Notes under the pieces: generated by a model
Databases searched by the model: none
What the model saw: only the letters and a program-made list of their open reading frames with translations
Told to the model about the DNA's origin: nothing
Part shown: piece by piece, positions 1 to 11,789 of the stretch
Layout of the letters: every line of letters starts with the position of its first letter
Position numbering within the stretch: position 1 is the stretch's first letter
Program-made: the position numbers and the translations under genes
Assembly (NCBI GenBank): GCA_026874595.1
Contig: CM049322.1
Span: forward strand, 31,313,340 to 31,377,339
Origin: Sipunculus nudus
Taxonomy: Eukaryota; Annelida; Sipuncula; Golfingiida; Sipunculidae
Reading direction: 5' to 3'
DNA length: 64,000 nucleotides

Positions 1-3000
1 TATAGGAATATTCAAATATTAGTCAGGGTTCGTGCGCGGTCTTACAAAGTCTTACAAAGTCTTACTTTCATTTTTGCAAAAATAAGGCCTTACAAAGTAT
101 TACTTTTCTTAGATTTTAGAGGATAGGTCTTACTAAAGTTTTACTGTTTGTTTCACAAAAAAAACTGAATTAATTTTATTTCAGTTTTGAATCGTGAACT
201 AGGCAAATATTTGGATACCATAAACCTACAAGTAGCTACTTTTTCAAAGCTTGTTCCCGTATTTAACTGCATGTCAGGCATCATCTGCATGTTCTGACTA
301 CCGTGGGTTTCATTTTAATGGGGGGCACCTGCGGAGTATTTTCAATGAGGACATCAAAGAATAAATTGGAATCAGAAGACACGCGTTCAAAAGTTTTGGT
401 GGCGTGAAAGAGGAATCAAAAGTTGCCTGCCAGTTCATCACAAATTATTATGGTATTTTCCTCTGCTGTACATTTTCCCTAAATCACTTTTGCAGGTTCT
501 GCATGTCCGTGGATGCTGCAAGTAACGACGCGCTGTGTATTTGTCGGCAATGCAAATAAAGTAAAAGAAATTCCAGACACAATGACTTTATCATGAAAGA
601 GTTTGGTCCTAAAATATCGCACGTCTTTTTTTCAGTTTCATGTTTGCAGGTTCATGTATATGTGTATTCATGTATGAATATTGACGGCACTGAAAAAGTT
701 AATTATTTTGCTGGACTCATCTTCATAAGGACAGCAAGGCTCGGATGATCATTAAAAGGTGCTTGAAAGCGTAATAGGTATATTTGGATACGTGCTTGAA
801 AATGGAAGTTGAAATAAATATTTGTGTGTGAGTTGGTGTACAGAAGAAGCTTCAGCGATTTCTAAACAAGCCAGCATTTATATAACCCTGTTTGTAAGCT
901 TATATCAGAACACGACATGAACTGACGGGCGTTTTCTGTAATTTTGCGTGATTTAGGCTCGTCCTGCTCGTCGACATATCAGCAAGCTGAATTGTTCGAT
1001 ATCGAATTGGATTTGACACAAGAGAGTTTGCCCCCAAAAATTAATACATTTGAATATTTACGTTGACAGTATTGTAGAAATATAACGTTGACAAATTTAC
1101 CTTCTTTGTGGCCAAGGAGATCTTTCCGAGCACGTATGACCATTGTATAATTCATAATTAATTTAATTAATGGATGACTGGTAAAATCAGTTACAATGAA
1201 TCGTATTTTGTCAAATTTACGGCATTAAAGTACGAGCTAGTTTATGCTGCTTCGGAAAAGTGGAGCGCGGGAAAGTTCCATGGTGTTATCATTTTGTAGT
1301 ATATAGGCCTAGATCGGCGAGCTTACACTGCATATATAACAAATTATAAGTCCGCGCTGGAAAATAGGTTTGAAATGTTTGAGCATTGAAATAACGAGCT
1401 ATAATTGCTGCACAGATGCTCCTCTAATTTCTGTATGCCTATATAAAATTAAAATTTATGCATTAGGATTAGAACATTTAAATTAGGTATTGTGCCCGCT
1501 TATGCAACGCGGAGGGAGTATATATCGGTGTCAGCAATGATGGGCCTACATGTTGTATCTCCAAATACTGCATGTATCATAAACTCGGTATTCCAAAAAA
1601 TATGCATGACCATCAAGGAAAATATTTTGTTGATCGTAAATTAATTTTTATCATACTGCCCTCGCATTTCAGAACTCATTTTGCCCACGTATATTACGGT
1701 AAGCCCGATGCAAACGATGTCAATGTCATCCAACTGCATTTTTCCAAATGTATCCCCGTAAATTTTTAAACGTCCAAGCACACTTGCTCTTGTTAAAAAT
1801 GTCTCACAAGAATCTTGGCGGGGACACGTGGTTTTTGCAGTAGATCGCGCTAATATACAGCAGGTATATTCGAAAATATACATGAACATCAAGAAATCTA
1901 TTTTGTTGGTCGTAAATTAATTTTTATCCTATCGCTCTCGCATTTCAGAACATGTTTTGCCCGTATATTACGGTCTGCCCAATGTTAACGATGTCAGTGT
2001 CATCCAACTGCATTTTTCCAAACGTATCCCCCTGAATTTTGGACGTCCAAGCTCGCTTGCTCTCTTTACAAACCCTCACTCTTTGGCGGGCACCTGCGAT
2101 TTTGCAGTAGATCGCGCTAATACAACATGATATTCAAGGGTTTCAAAGTGTAAACTGGTCACTCTCGCAGCATGGAACATCACGGTTATGGAAAGCGAAT
2201 ATTTCATATCAAACTGACCGCTGCGTTGTTTTTTTTTTGCAGATATTCTATGAACTCGAGTTACCGAAGTTATCCGAACATGTCCATGAAAAGTTTTGTA
2301 CCTGAGTACTGGCTTGCACGTGTTCTTTGATTTTGGCGGGAAAATGAAGATGCGAAGGGAAAATTGGGGGCTGGCGATCGTGGGACTCTAGCAGTCAAAG
2401 TTACAACATTACCGTTCTAGGACCAAACGCTGTTTATAGATATGGTAAATTTAATGGACAGATATATGGATAATAAGATGCATGTTTTGCCATGTATAAT
2501 ATACGAGAATGAACTCTGATCGTAACGACATCTGTGGGCCTATGGGTATACGACAACAGCCGGCAAAAGAGTAGAGAATATACGGGCATTTAAATGAAGG
2601 GCTATCTATTTAATAATGTGTCATTTGTTATTTGGATGAGTATAAAAAGGAATATAATGAAAAGCCATATATATATGGTTTCTAATAACCATTAAAAATG
2701 GTCTTATTTTTCACGTAAAATAGTCTTACAAAGTCTTAAAAAGGTCTTACTTGTTTAAATTTAAAGGGCGCAAGATTAGTAGTTGTCTGTCTGCAGGTGA
2801 ATCATATAGGATATCAGTTGTCAATATAAGATAATTATATGCCAAGATTGTTTGTTTTTGTGATTCTCTGTCAGATGTTAGGCACAATTCCATCGTGACA
2901 GCAGGAAACGGTTAATTATGCCTTTTGATAAATAGCCAATTAAAATGAGAATTTTCCTTTCTTATGATGTTTATTAATTTTTTCCCCATGTTGGATTTTG

Positions 3001-4199
3001 GATGATGTGTCAATCTCCAGTTTGTTTCCTTCATTTAACAAATCTGAAGGAGAATATGTGTTATTACAAGTATCAACCACTTCTTTGACTACATGTCTCT
3101 ATGTTTACTGTTTGTTATTATGTAAAAAAATCGTTTTATGTTTAGAAAGAAGCCAAACTAAATTTTTTTTTGTAATGGTATATAGACATTTAATCGGCCT
3201 GTAATTATGAAAGATAAAAAAATATCTTGAATAAATACACCACGACTTCCATTCATCGACATCCATGTTTCAGTCTGCACATGGAGGTTTAGTTTTTTAC
3301 TCGGACACACGGTGGCGCTCGAACTGGGCAAGGTTCTTTCTCAACTATGGGCCACAATTTAGGGGGATACCAGTCTAGCTATTTCACGCCTCAGCAATTG
3401 TAGAATAATGCCGTACATTCATATTTTATAATTTTAGCCTTTTTTTAAGATTTCATTGATTTGTTGCGCCATATGGAGGTTTCATTATGAAAGAATTCCT
3501 TGTAATTTATCAGACGTCGGTGCTATGTTGGGTTTTTTTCCAGTGCGTTTTAACATCCGATGTCCGGGTTTTAGTCGATGCCGAAACATTGCGTCAGCTC
3601 TGTTGATTAGTGTCAGTCCGCTGGGCGGTGCAACGAAAAAAAAACACAACAAAAACAAATCTATCCAGTCTCTTTAATTGCAGTGAACTGCAAAAACGAA
3701 CTATTTTCCAGTGAATCGTCACTGTACTTGTGAACTGTGACAGAACTATTGTCACTTTGTGGTTGAGACTAGGCGTTAACAAGGTTGGTGTATATTTCAA
3801 TATTTGCTCGGCGGGAAAATTCTAATTTTTAATGAGGCCATTTTCAAGGCATATTTTAACCATTCAGGTAGTCCAGTTGATTCAGTTGACACCACGTCAC
3901 CACTTGATTTTGTTCATTTGATTTTGAAGAAATCTTTGTTTGCTTAAAATACAAGTGAAACGATGTCGGATGATAATCAGAATTTACAAGCAGTTTTAAC
4001 TTGCAAATTGGCCTTGTGTTCGAACTTAGAAGCGTAATGACTCGTGATGCCTGATAGAATAATTGATTGAGGATTTTACTGAAATAACGACGCACATGCA
4101 CTGTAGAGGAAAATATGTATTGGTTAACGTGCCCTACTCCAAACTGTCAGTACTCGTTCTTAATTCTTCTTTTGAATCAAATTTGATGTCCAATTTTTA
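1..4199. other. Non-coding upstream region
   Basis: No open reading frame here has recognisable protein character; the longest are short and low in complexity. The stretch is AT-rich. It holds a diverged tandem duplication at 1600-2130 (listed separately) and two clusters of a cttacaaagt-type motif, near 45-100 and 2710-2750. It could be upstream of the Ig receptor or lie inside its first intron, because the receptor's signal-peptide exon was not located. No promoter element could be assigned with confidence. Confidence 0.6.
1600..2130. repeat. 277-bp diverged tandem duplication
   Basis: Two adjacent copies start near 1604 and 1881. Both carry the segment catgaNcatcaag followed by attttgttg-tcgtaaattaattttt, a run ending in cgcatttcagaac, then cccgtatattacggt. 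The copies differ by many substitutions and small indels, so the duplication is old. No protein is encoded. Confidence 0.75.
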
Positions 4200-4920
4200 T
4201 GTCAGTCATATAAAAATTTGTGGATGTTGATGGAATCATCAAGTAAGTTCCATGTTGGAGCAAGAAAAAATGCAATCACTGATAAGGAAGCCAGTTTTGT
4301 GTTTTTATTTTGGCAGGTCTCCGGCCTGTAGCCTACTGCACAAATACATACAAATGTATTGTGAGGAATATGATGGATTTTGATATAACTCAACAGAAAT
4401 GTAAATCAGTATAATATCTCGCCTAAGTTTGATTTTCAGCAAAAGCCGTGCATATTTAATCAGGTCAGAGGTCACCACACCTTGGAGGCTCTTTAGTGAC
4501 TTCACAAATATCCTGTGGAATTTCTTGAATCTCATACATATTTACCAATACAGTTCCTCGCTCCAATACATTTCTCAGCAGATCTCATGCATATTTAAAC
4601 AGGTCAAAGGTTACCAGGCTGCTCTGTACAGGCTACTTGGTGAAGTAGCTGCGATAACTGAGAAAGAATATGAAGGATTTGGATCAAACTCATCCGGATT
4701 GTCAATCAGTAAAATATCTCGCCCGATTTCAGTTTCTAGCAAAATCCACACATATTTAATGGGGGCCTCACTTTGGTGGTACAGTGTTGACTCACCAAAA
4801 ATCCTATGGATTTTCATGAAACTTATCATGCATATTTACCATAGAGTTTCTCACCTGAATTACATTGCCAACAAAATTCAGGCATTTTTAATGAGGTTAC
4901 CAGATACACATCTGGCGTCG
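4200..4920. repeat. Diverged tandem repeat, about 300-bp unit, at Helentron flank
   Basis: Related segments recur at about 4340-4525 and 4660-4820. Both contain a ggattt-gat-aaactca stretch, then gtaaatcagtataatatctcgcc or gtcaatcagtaaaatatctcgcc, and then a catatttaa-caggtcaNaggt box. The catatttaa box recurs near 4450, 4589, 4755 and (as catttttaa) 4884, so the unit may be two half-repeats of about 140-160 bp. An open frame of 299 codons runs across the region, but it follows the repeat and shows no protein family, so I treat it as non-coding. Confidence 0.7.
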
Positions 4921-5034
4921 TATGCATGCTCTTGTTATTTCATCTGTTACTATTGTATTCAGTTCATAATAAATATTTTCCAATACTGTAATTTTTTTCT
5001 TTTTGTTTCAGGTACCTGCCAAGACAAAACGAGA

Positions 5035-5225
5035 AATAATCCAGATCAATTATTCAAGAACAAGAAAAAACAGATCAAAGAAAACCAGATCAAAGATAAC
5101 AAGATCAAAGATAACCAGATTAAAAAGCTAGATAAAAAACCACATAAAAAAAAACAAGATCAAAACCAAATAAAAAAACAAGATCAAAACCAGATAAAAA
5201 AAAGATCAAAACCAGATAAAAAAAC
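5035..5225 (+). repeat. Short A-rich gatcaaa/cagataaaa repeats
   Basis: This is a stretch of short imperfect repeats of gatcaaaNaccagat-aaaaa type just ahead of the Lys/Gln-rich Helentron reading frame. Translated, it gives a Lys/Asp/Gln/Ile/Asn-rich low-complexity peptide, which may be a slipped extension of the Helentron N-terminus. Confidence 0.6.
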
Positions 5226-5230
5226 TATAT

Positions 5231-6100
5231 TTGAAAGAATACATGCGACAGAAAAGAATGAATCCAGCTCACAGGGATATAGAACGCCTAAAAGATCAAC
5301 AAAGAAAACTGTTATCAAGACAAAATGAAACTTGTAGACAAAAAGAAAGAAATTCTCAGAAACAACAGAAGCAAGCTTCTAGACTTAATGAAACATACAG
5401 ACAAAAAGAACGTTCTGCAGAGAAAGCATATAATCAGAAGATAAGAAAAGATCAAGTTCGAAGGGCACAAGAGAGAGATGCAGAGAAACAACAGAAGCAA
5501 ACTGATAGACTTGATGAAATATACAGAAAAAAAGAACGTTTTGCAGAGAAAGCATATAATCAGAAGATAAGAAAAGATAAAGTTAGAAGGGCACAGGAGA
5601 GAGAAGCTGAGAAACAACAGAAGCAAATTGCTAGACTTAATGAAACATACAGACAGAAAGAACGTTCTGCAGAGAAAGCATATAATCAGAAGATAAGAAA
5701 AGATCAAGTTCGAAGGGCACAAGAGAGAGAAGCTGAGAAACAACAGAAGCAAACTGCTAGACTTAATGAAACTTACAGACAAAAAGAAAGAAAGGCCGAG
5801 AAACAACAGAAGCAAAGTGCCAGAAAAAATGTAACTTACAGACAAAAAGAACGTTCTGCAGATAAAATATACAAACAGAAGATAAGAAAAGACCAAGTGC
5901 GAAGGGTACACGAGAAAGAAGCTGAGAAACATCAGAAGCAAACTGCCAGACAAAATGAAATCTATAGACAAATGGAACGTGTCAGAGAATCTACTGGTAA
6001 AAAAAAGAAAAAGATCTGAAGATGATTTTTTAGAGAAACTGAGAGACTTGCCAAAAAGAGGAAAAGAGCTGATCCATTACATAAGAGAACTTAGACTTTG
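5231..6100 (+). pseudogene. Helentron Rep N-terminal Lys/Gln-rich coiled-coil region
   Basis: An uninterrupted frame of 262 codons (5231-6019) is almost entirely Lys, Arg, Gln and Glu and is predicted coiled coil. It is built from 126-bp (42-residue) tandem units, seen as cgttctgcagagaaagc near 5410, 5536 and 5662 and again near 5848, where the spacing is 186 bp. Each unit contains EKQQKQ, a NETYRQKER-like and an NQKIRKDQVRRAQ-like segment. Charged repeats of this style are common ahead of the conserved domains of Helitron replicases. The frame then meets stops (two TGA codons just after 6015, a TAG near 6092) and continues in the same phase into the DUF6570-like region. A long antisense frame over the same bases is only the hydrophobic shadow of the repeats. 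Confidence 0.7.
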
Positions 6101-6990
6101 AGAAACACAGCCACAAGAGCACAAAAAAGAACTGATGAATCATACAGACTAAATGAAAAAGGAGTTAATCTGAAGAGGAAACAGGGTGCAGATCTCAAAG
6201 AATGTATACAGAAATTTCATACTTCGATATCTGAAGGTCCCATATATGCTTGTTGTTGCTGTAATCAGACATGGTTCAAACACTCTGTAAAGAATTCAGA
6301 TAGCTGGCCAGACAGACTAGATTCCACTTTCCTAGCAACACACATTACAGATGTAAAATCAGTTGACAATAAACAGTGGTTATGCACAAATTGTCTTGAT
6401 GCTCTTAAATGCCACAAGACGCCAATACTTTCTGTATTAAAAGGAATGCAGTTTCCTGATAAGCCACCTGAATTGAGCTTGTGTCCCCTAGAAGAAAGGC
6501 TTGTTGCATTACGCATACCATTCATGCAGTTACGAGAATTACCGATAGGTTCACAGTTGTCACTGAAAGGATCACTGGTCAACGTACCTACTCAGATAGA
6601 AACAACCGTGGATATGTTGCCACGTACGTCAGACTCCACGGCTGCTGTACCAATAACTTTAAAACGTAAACTTGAGTACAAACATGTAGAGTGCACCCAA
6701 AATGTACGTCCAGCTGTAATACTGAGTGCACTACACTACTTGATGAGACATAGTCAGTTGTATAAAGATGCAAACATTACAATAAATAGCAATTGGCTTC
6801 AGAAAATTCACAAGAGCATTAACCTCTTACCACAACTGACAATTCCGTGGATGATAGTCTATCTGATGATGACAATTTTGAAGAAATATATGAAGCTGAA
6901 CAAGCTGGAATTCTAGACACCATGCTTGATGATACTGAACTCACAGGGAATGACATAATATCGGTAGCTCCTGGTGAAGGATAGAAGCCT
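6098..6990 (+). pseudogene. Helentron DUF6570-like, Cys-rich domain
   Basis: The frame at 6098-6916 reads through a Cys-rich start (CCCCNQTWF near residue 51, then WLCTNC near residue 95), a probable zinc-binding pair. It goes on to CPLEERLVALRIPFMQLREL, the most conserved stretch of the DUF6570 domain found next to Helitron replicase domains. After about 6830 the frame shifts: the acidic Asp/Glu-rich segment expected next lies in another phase (around 6835-6985). The first codon of the open frame is TTG and the frame continues upstream, so no true start is claimed. The domain is thought to belong to the replicase polyprotein. Confidence 0.75.
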
Positions 6991-8703
6991 TTGAGTTTGT
7001 TTCAAGACAAAGTTTTAGAATATATGTCATTTCCGTCAATACTCTGTGGGCAAAGGAGATTAGATAATGCTGAAAGAAAAACTTCTGTTCATTACAGTGA
7101 CATTTGCAAATGGGAACTCCGAGCACTTGATCGCAGAGTTGCTGCAAATGTTTCAAATCTTTTCTATAAAATGAAGAAATTACAAATAGAACAAATTACA
7201 GGAAAGGTTAGCCTAACAATTCGTCGAATCAAAACTAATGGAAAGAAGTATTCCGTCCAGGATGTCTTGAATGAAAGCAAAGTTCATGAATTGACAAGGT
7301 TGGACGAGGGCTACAGGATTTTCAGATCCATACGAGGCTCCCCTCGATATTATGAAGCACGTTAAAAGGATCTCTTTGCGATGATTAGACAACTAGGATT
7401 GCCAACATGGTTTATATCTCTATCTGCTGCAGACGCACATTGGGGAGACCTGGTGGTCATGCTTGGAAAACTGATTGATGGCAGAACATATTCAAGTGAT
7501 GATATTAGGCAAATGGATTTGGTAAATAAAACACGCTTGGTTTAGGCAAATCCTGTAACCTGTGTACGTTATTTTGATCACAGAGTTCTTTCCTTCATTC
7601 ATACTGTCCTACAAAGTGCACATTCACCTCTTGGAAAGTAAAAAGATTTCTTTTACAGAGTCGAATTTCAGCAACGTGGCTCTCCACATATTCATATGCT
7701 TATGTGGTTTGAGGATGCACCCATATATGGTCAACATGAAAAAGACTCTGTCAGACACTCCAGGTCTTGTAGAAAGAATGGAAAGCCAATTTGTAGTTTT
7801 AACTTTCCATTACCACACATGCCACAAACTAAAATCCTTACACCTCATGACACAGAAGTTGATGAAAAACATAAACAGAACTACCACAAGATCTCGCAGG
7901 CACTTGCAAGCTTAAATGTTGACAATGACCTGCCCTTTCATGATTTCTTAAACTCATTTCTTAATACTATATGGCCTTGCGTACATCCATTAAAGGTCCA
8001 AAAGTATCCCTTAGAAGGTCACCATCTGAAAAAGAGCAATGGATACATGAGACTTTTGTTTACTGCATGGAAAGCTAACCATGACCTTCAGTTTATTCTT
8101 GATCCTTATGCATGTGCAACATACATAGTTTCCTATGTCAGCAAAAGTCAAAGGGGAATTAGTGCTTTGTTAGATGCTGCTTGCAAAGAAGCTAGAAAAG
8201 GGGACAAAACTCTCAGACAGCAGGTTAGAGATATGGGAAACAAGTTTTTAAATGCTGTAGAAATAAGTGCTCAGGAAGCAGCATATCTCGTATTACAACT
8301 TCCAATGACAAGAGCCACCAGGGATGTAATATTTGTACCCACTGCCCCTCCAGATGAAAGAACTTTTCTACTCAAGAGTAAAGAACAGCTTGAGCATCTC
8401 CCACATGATTCAACAGACAAAGCAGCAAATAATATCATCGACAGATACTCAAAGAGACCAAAAGCATTTGAAAATTGGTGTCTTGCTGATTTTGCATCAC
8501 AGATTAATATTAGATACCCCTCGGAAAGAGCAGATGACGCATTCCACGACAACACTGATGATAACAACACCACTGATCAAAATGACGCAATTGCTAATAT
8601 AAACACGGGAGAAAAGCTAAGTATCACCTTACCAAATGGTACAACATACACTCGCAGACAAGTTCCAAGAGTTCTAAGATATGTTCACATCATGGCGAGA
8701 TGA
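6991..8703 (+). pseudogene. Helentron HUH Rep nuclease
   Basis: This is the rolling-circle initiator that nicks and joins DNA during Helitron movement. Reading across frames shows a Helitron-like N domain ending in YRIFRSIRGSPRYYEA (about 7312-7362). A LPTWFISLSAADAHWGDL block follows near 7400. The metal-binding HUH motif is GSPHIHMLMW at about 7678-7707, and the tyrosine motif is CATYIVSYVSKS near 8112-8150, with two Tyr four residues apart. These are the expected catalytic parts in the right order. Breaks include a TAA after residue 124 of the first piece (7363), a TAG near 7543, a TAA near 7640 and a terminal TGA at 8701. The longest intact piece is 7696-8703. Confidence 0.85.
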
Positions 8704-10470
8704 AACCAAAGACCTTGAATGGTTCACTCACATACTTGGAACAATATAACAAGAAAAAATACAAATTGAATTTAAAAGAAAACAGTATGAGCACAATGCA
8801 GATGTTCTACAAGAAGCACATGACCAAGCTGAATATGACCATGAAAATGAAGATGCACAAATAGCTCCTACAACAGAACATGCAGAGAAGGAAGATTCAA
8901 TTCAACAGCCAGTTCCCAGTGAAGAATTTGCTTTTTTTACCCAGAAAGGTCAGATCTTCTGAGAAACTATGATTTGACAACTGATCTTGGACTGCCACCA
9001 AAAACTACTGCAAAAGAACCACTTACATTGCCTGGTAGAATACCTGATGTAGAATACAGACATTTAATACAGGGTCTAAATGAGAAACAACTCACTGTCT
9101 ACAAACAGATTCTCAAACATGTAAAATGTTCTACCAAGCTATTACACCTATTCCTTACTGGCGGTGCAGGTGTTGGTAAATCAGTTTTGCTCAGAGCTCT
9201 CTTTCAAGCATTACATCGTCACTTATGTGGGAACGAAGGTGAAAATCCGTTGGAGTGCAAGATACTGATCACTGCACCTACAGGAAAGGCTGTTTACAAT
9301 GTTCAAGGATCCACATTACATAATGCTTTCCGAATCGATCCAAATAAAGGATTTGATTACAGAAAATTGTCATCTGACATCCTGAATACACTCCGAACAC
9401 AGTATAGGCACCTTCATATATTAATGATTGATGAAATAAGCATGGTAGGAAATCGCATGTTCAATTTCATTAATTTGAGGCTCCAAGAAATTAAAGGCAA
9501 CAAAGAACCATTTGGTGGTATCCATGTAACTGTAATTGGAGACCTCTTCCAACTTGAACCAGTGATGGACAACTGGATTTTCAAGAACTTGTCTGATAAC
9601 TATGGAGCTCTTGCGCTCAACCTGTGGGTAGACACTTTTCATATGTATAAACTTACTGAAATCATGCGGCAAAAAAAAATTATCATGATTTTGCAGAACT
9701 TTTAAACAGGCTACGTGAAGAACAACACACAAAAGCTGACATTGATACCCTAAAATCTTGTCTTGTTGGTGATAACAGTTCATATCCATCAGGAACTACT
9801 CATTTGTTTACAAACAACACGTGTGGACAATCATAATATGCAAATTTTCGAGTGCACAAACACAACTTAAGTAATAATTACTGCAATTGACACAGTAATA
9901 ACCGATTTGACAGATGATGTGAAGATAGATGTACTTTCAAGAATACCAGATAACCCATCAAAAACTGCAGGACTGCTGAAAACGCTTCAAATTGCTGCTG
10001 GTTTACCATACGATATCACGTGCAATATTGCAGTACAAGATGGAATCACCGACAATTGTTCTTGTATATTGAAACACATACACTACCTGCATAGCAAAAC
10101 TGTGCCAAGCATTCTTTGGGTTCAGTTTGAAGATTCAAACATTGGCTCAGACACCAGGAGAAATTATGCTGCCTTTTACACTCCATCTATATCCAAAGAA
10201 TGGACACCACTGTTCTTCACCAAGCGCACATTCCATACAGGCAGGAGAAATATACTGGTAACTCGTTCTCAGTATCCATTAAAAAAATCGGTGCAGCAAA
10301 AACGATATGGAAAGCTCAAGGCAGTTCACTTGACCAGGTGGTTGTGGATATGACAAGTACCAGAAAACTGAGGCATGCACATTATGTTGCATTGAGCAGG
10401 GCACGAATTATGGATGGCTTGCATGTATTAAATTTAGATGAGACAAAATATCAACTGATCCACAAGTAAC
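8700..10470 (+). pseudogene. Helentron PIF1-type helicase domain
   Basis: This superfamily 1B DNA helicase is the part of the Helitron protein that unwinds the transposon. The frame at 8974-9705 shows motif I, LTGGAGVGKSVLLRAL (9158-9205), and motif II, ILMIDEISMVG (about 9418-9450), then GDLFQLEPV (motif III). A run of eight A residues near 9670 coincides with a frameshift. The next piece (9907-10353) carries the middle of the helicase. A further shift near 10285 leads to motif V (TIWKAQGSSLDQVVVDM) and motif VI (HYVALSRARI), ending at 10467. All core motifs are therefore still readable, but in three separate frames, so no active helicase is made. Confidence 0.85.
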
Positions 10471-10477
10471 AAATGAA

Positions 10478-11210
10478 ATGGCCAGACTACGTGATGATGC
10501 TAAACTTGCTCTTAATTTCTTACCACCAACATCTGTACCAACTGATACACTGAAGATAATATACCATAACACAAGATCTCTTCATTTGCTTTTCAGAGAT
10601 ATGATTTCTGATTGTCATATCCTCAATACCCATATCATTGCTTTAGCTGAAACTCGTTTTTGTCCTGTTGATACTGATGATACGTATTGTATACCAAATT
10701 TCCAACTGATACGAAATGATCATCAAACAACAGGTTCAATATGTCCATCAAAAAGACCACACCATGGATTAGCATTCTATGTCCACAAAGACCTCTACCC
10801 ATTCATTGAAGTGCATCATCAGTCTAATGGAAACATTGATGCATCTGTATTATTAGTAAATACTCCAAGCTCTTCCTTGCAACTGATTAGTGTGTACAGA
10901 TCCCCTCAGTCAAAACTGTCTGACTTAAGGTCAAAGCTTGCCCAGCTTATGACACATGTTGATATCCAAGAACCATTGTAAGTAATGGGAGATTTTAATA
11001 TAGATATTAGTAAACAAAACAATATGTCAGCCTTGAATGAGCTTTCACATCTTTTACACTGTCAACAACTCATAACAGAAAAGACAACCAATCATGGTAG
11101 TCTTATTGATCGGTGTTTTCAAACTTCCCAGATGCTACAACTTCAACAATAGAGGCTACATAGTCTGATCATAAAGTCTTGTTCACTGTTGTTCCAAAGA
11201 GTGTTTTCCA
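10478..11210 (+). pseudogene. Helentron endonuclease (EEP-fold) domain
   Basis: The frame at 10478-10981 begins right after the helicase and reads as an endonuclease/exonuclease/phosphatase-fold domain. It has IIYHNTRSL at the start, then IIALAETRF with the metal-binding Glu, GLAFYVHKDL and LQLISVYRSP. It stops at 10979. In the same phase MGDFNIDI follows (10987-11010), and the terminal catalytic SDHK near 11164-11175 sits just after a TAG stop. Such a domain fused behind the helicase separates Helentrons from canonical Helitrons. It resembles the endonuclease of non-LTR retrotransposons but no reverse transcriptase follows. Two or more stops make this copy inactive. Confidence 0.8.
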
Positions 11211-11789
11211 GTTTTATCTTGATTGATCATTTTTATATTGGTTCACAATGAATTTGACTCACTTTTTTAGTAATGCCATTGATATGATATAACAGGCATA
11301 AACTTACCCAAAATGAAATTGCTGTTGATTTAGAAAATTTGATGTCTTTACAATTTAACAACTAGAGAATTTCTTATTTAGGATCTATGCAGATAATGCA
11401 CAGGACAGGAACTTATAATAGCAAGATACAATTCACCCTACACAGAGACAGGTCCCGACCTCTCTGCTGTGAATACAGACCTCCTATCATCATATTTATA
11501 TTCAACTTATCAGTCACACGCATCAGTAACTGTCTGATATCAGTTGGATCTCCCCATCCAACCTTGTATCAAAAGAACATGTTTTAGCATTCTTACTTTC
11601 TTTGGAGTACCTGGCATAACCTATTTGGAAAACCTGAATAAGGTAATTGCAACTTATTCCCAAGGACTATTGGCAAAATGCAAGATTTTCAGCACTCTGC
11701 GAGTCATTTTACTCATTGATCAAGGTTTCTTGAATTCAGCTCAGCGTCATGGCCCATGGGCCACTAGTAAATAAAAAATTGAGGTTTTT
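11211..11789. other. No gene seen; possible Helentron 3' region
   Basis: Only short frames without family character are present. The stretch lies between the endonuclease remnant and a diverged repeat block. It may include the non-coding 3' end of the Helentron, but no terminal hairpin could be recognised. Confidence 0.5.

Larger units (their letters stand above)
5020..11210 (+). mobile_element. Degenerate Helentron (Rep, PIF1-type helicase, endonuclease)
   Basis: A single rolling-circle transposon can be followed on the + strand through several broken frames. The order is a Lys/Gln-rich N-terminal region, a zinc-binding and DUF6570-like domain, a Helitron-like N domain, an HUH Rep nuclease, a PIF1-type helicase and an endonuclease/exonuclease/phosphatase-fold (EEP) domain. 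A C-terminal endonuclease after the helicase is known for the Helentron branch of Helitrons. The host gene is read in the same direction. Frameshifts and stops occur in every part, so this copy should not be able to move by itself. Its ends were not located: Helentron termini are short and cannot be called reliably by eye. Boundaries are therefore those of the coding signal. Confidence 0.85.

Noticed and set aside
4429-5328. 299-codon open frame
   Set aside because: It spans the ~300-bp tandem repeats and an A-rich repeat and shows no protein family. The repeat periodicity explains it.
5315-5971. 218-codon hydrophobic frame on the - strand
   Set aside because: Antisense shadow of the 126-bp Lys/Gln repeats; same period, no family.
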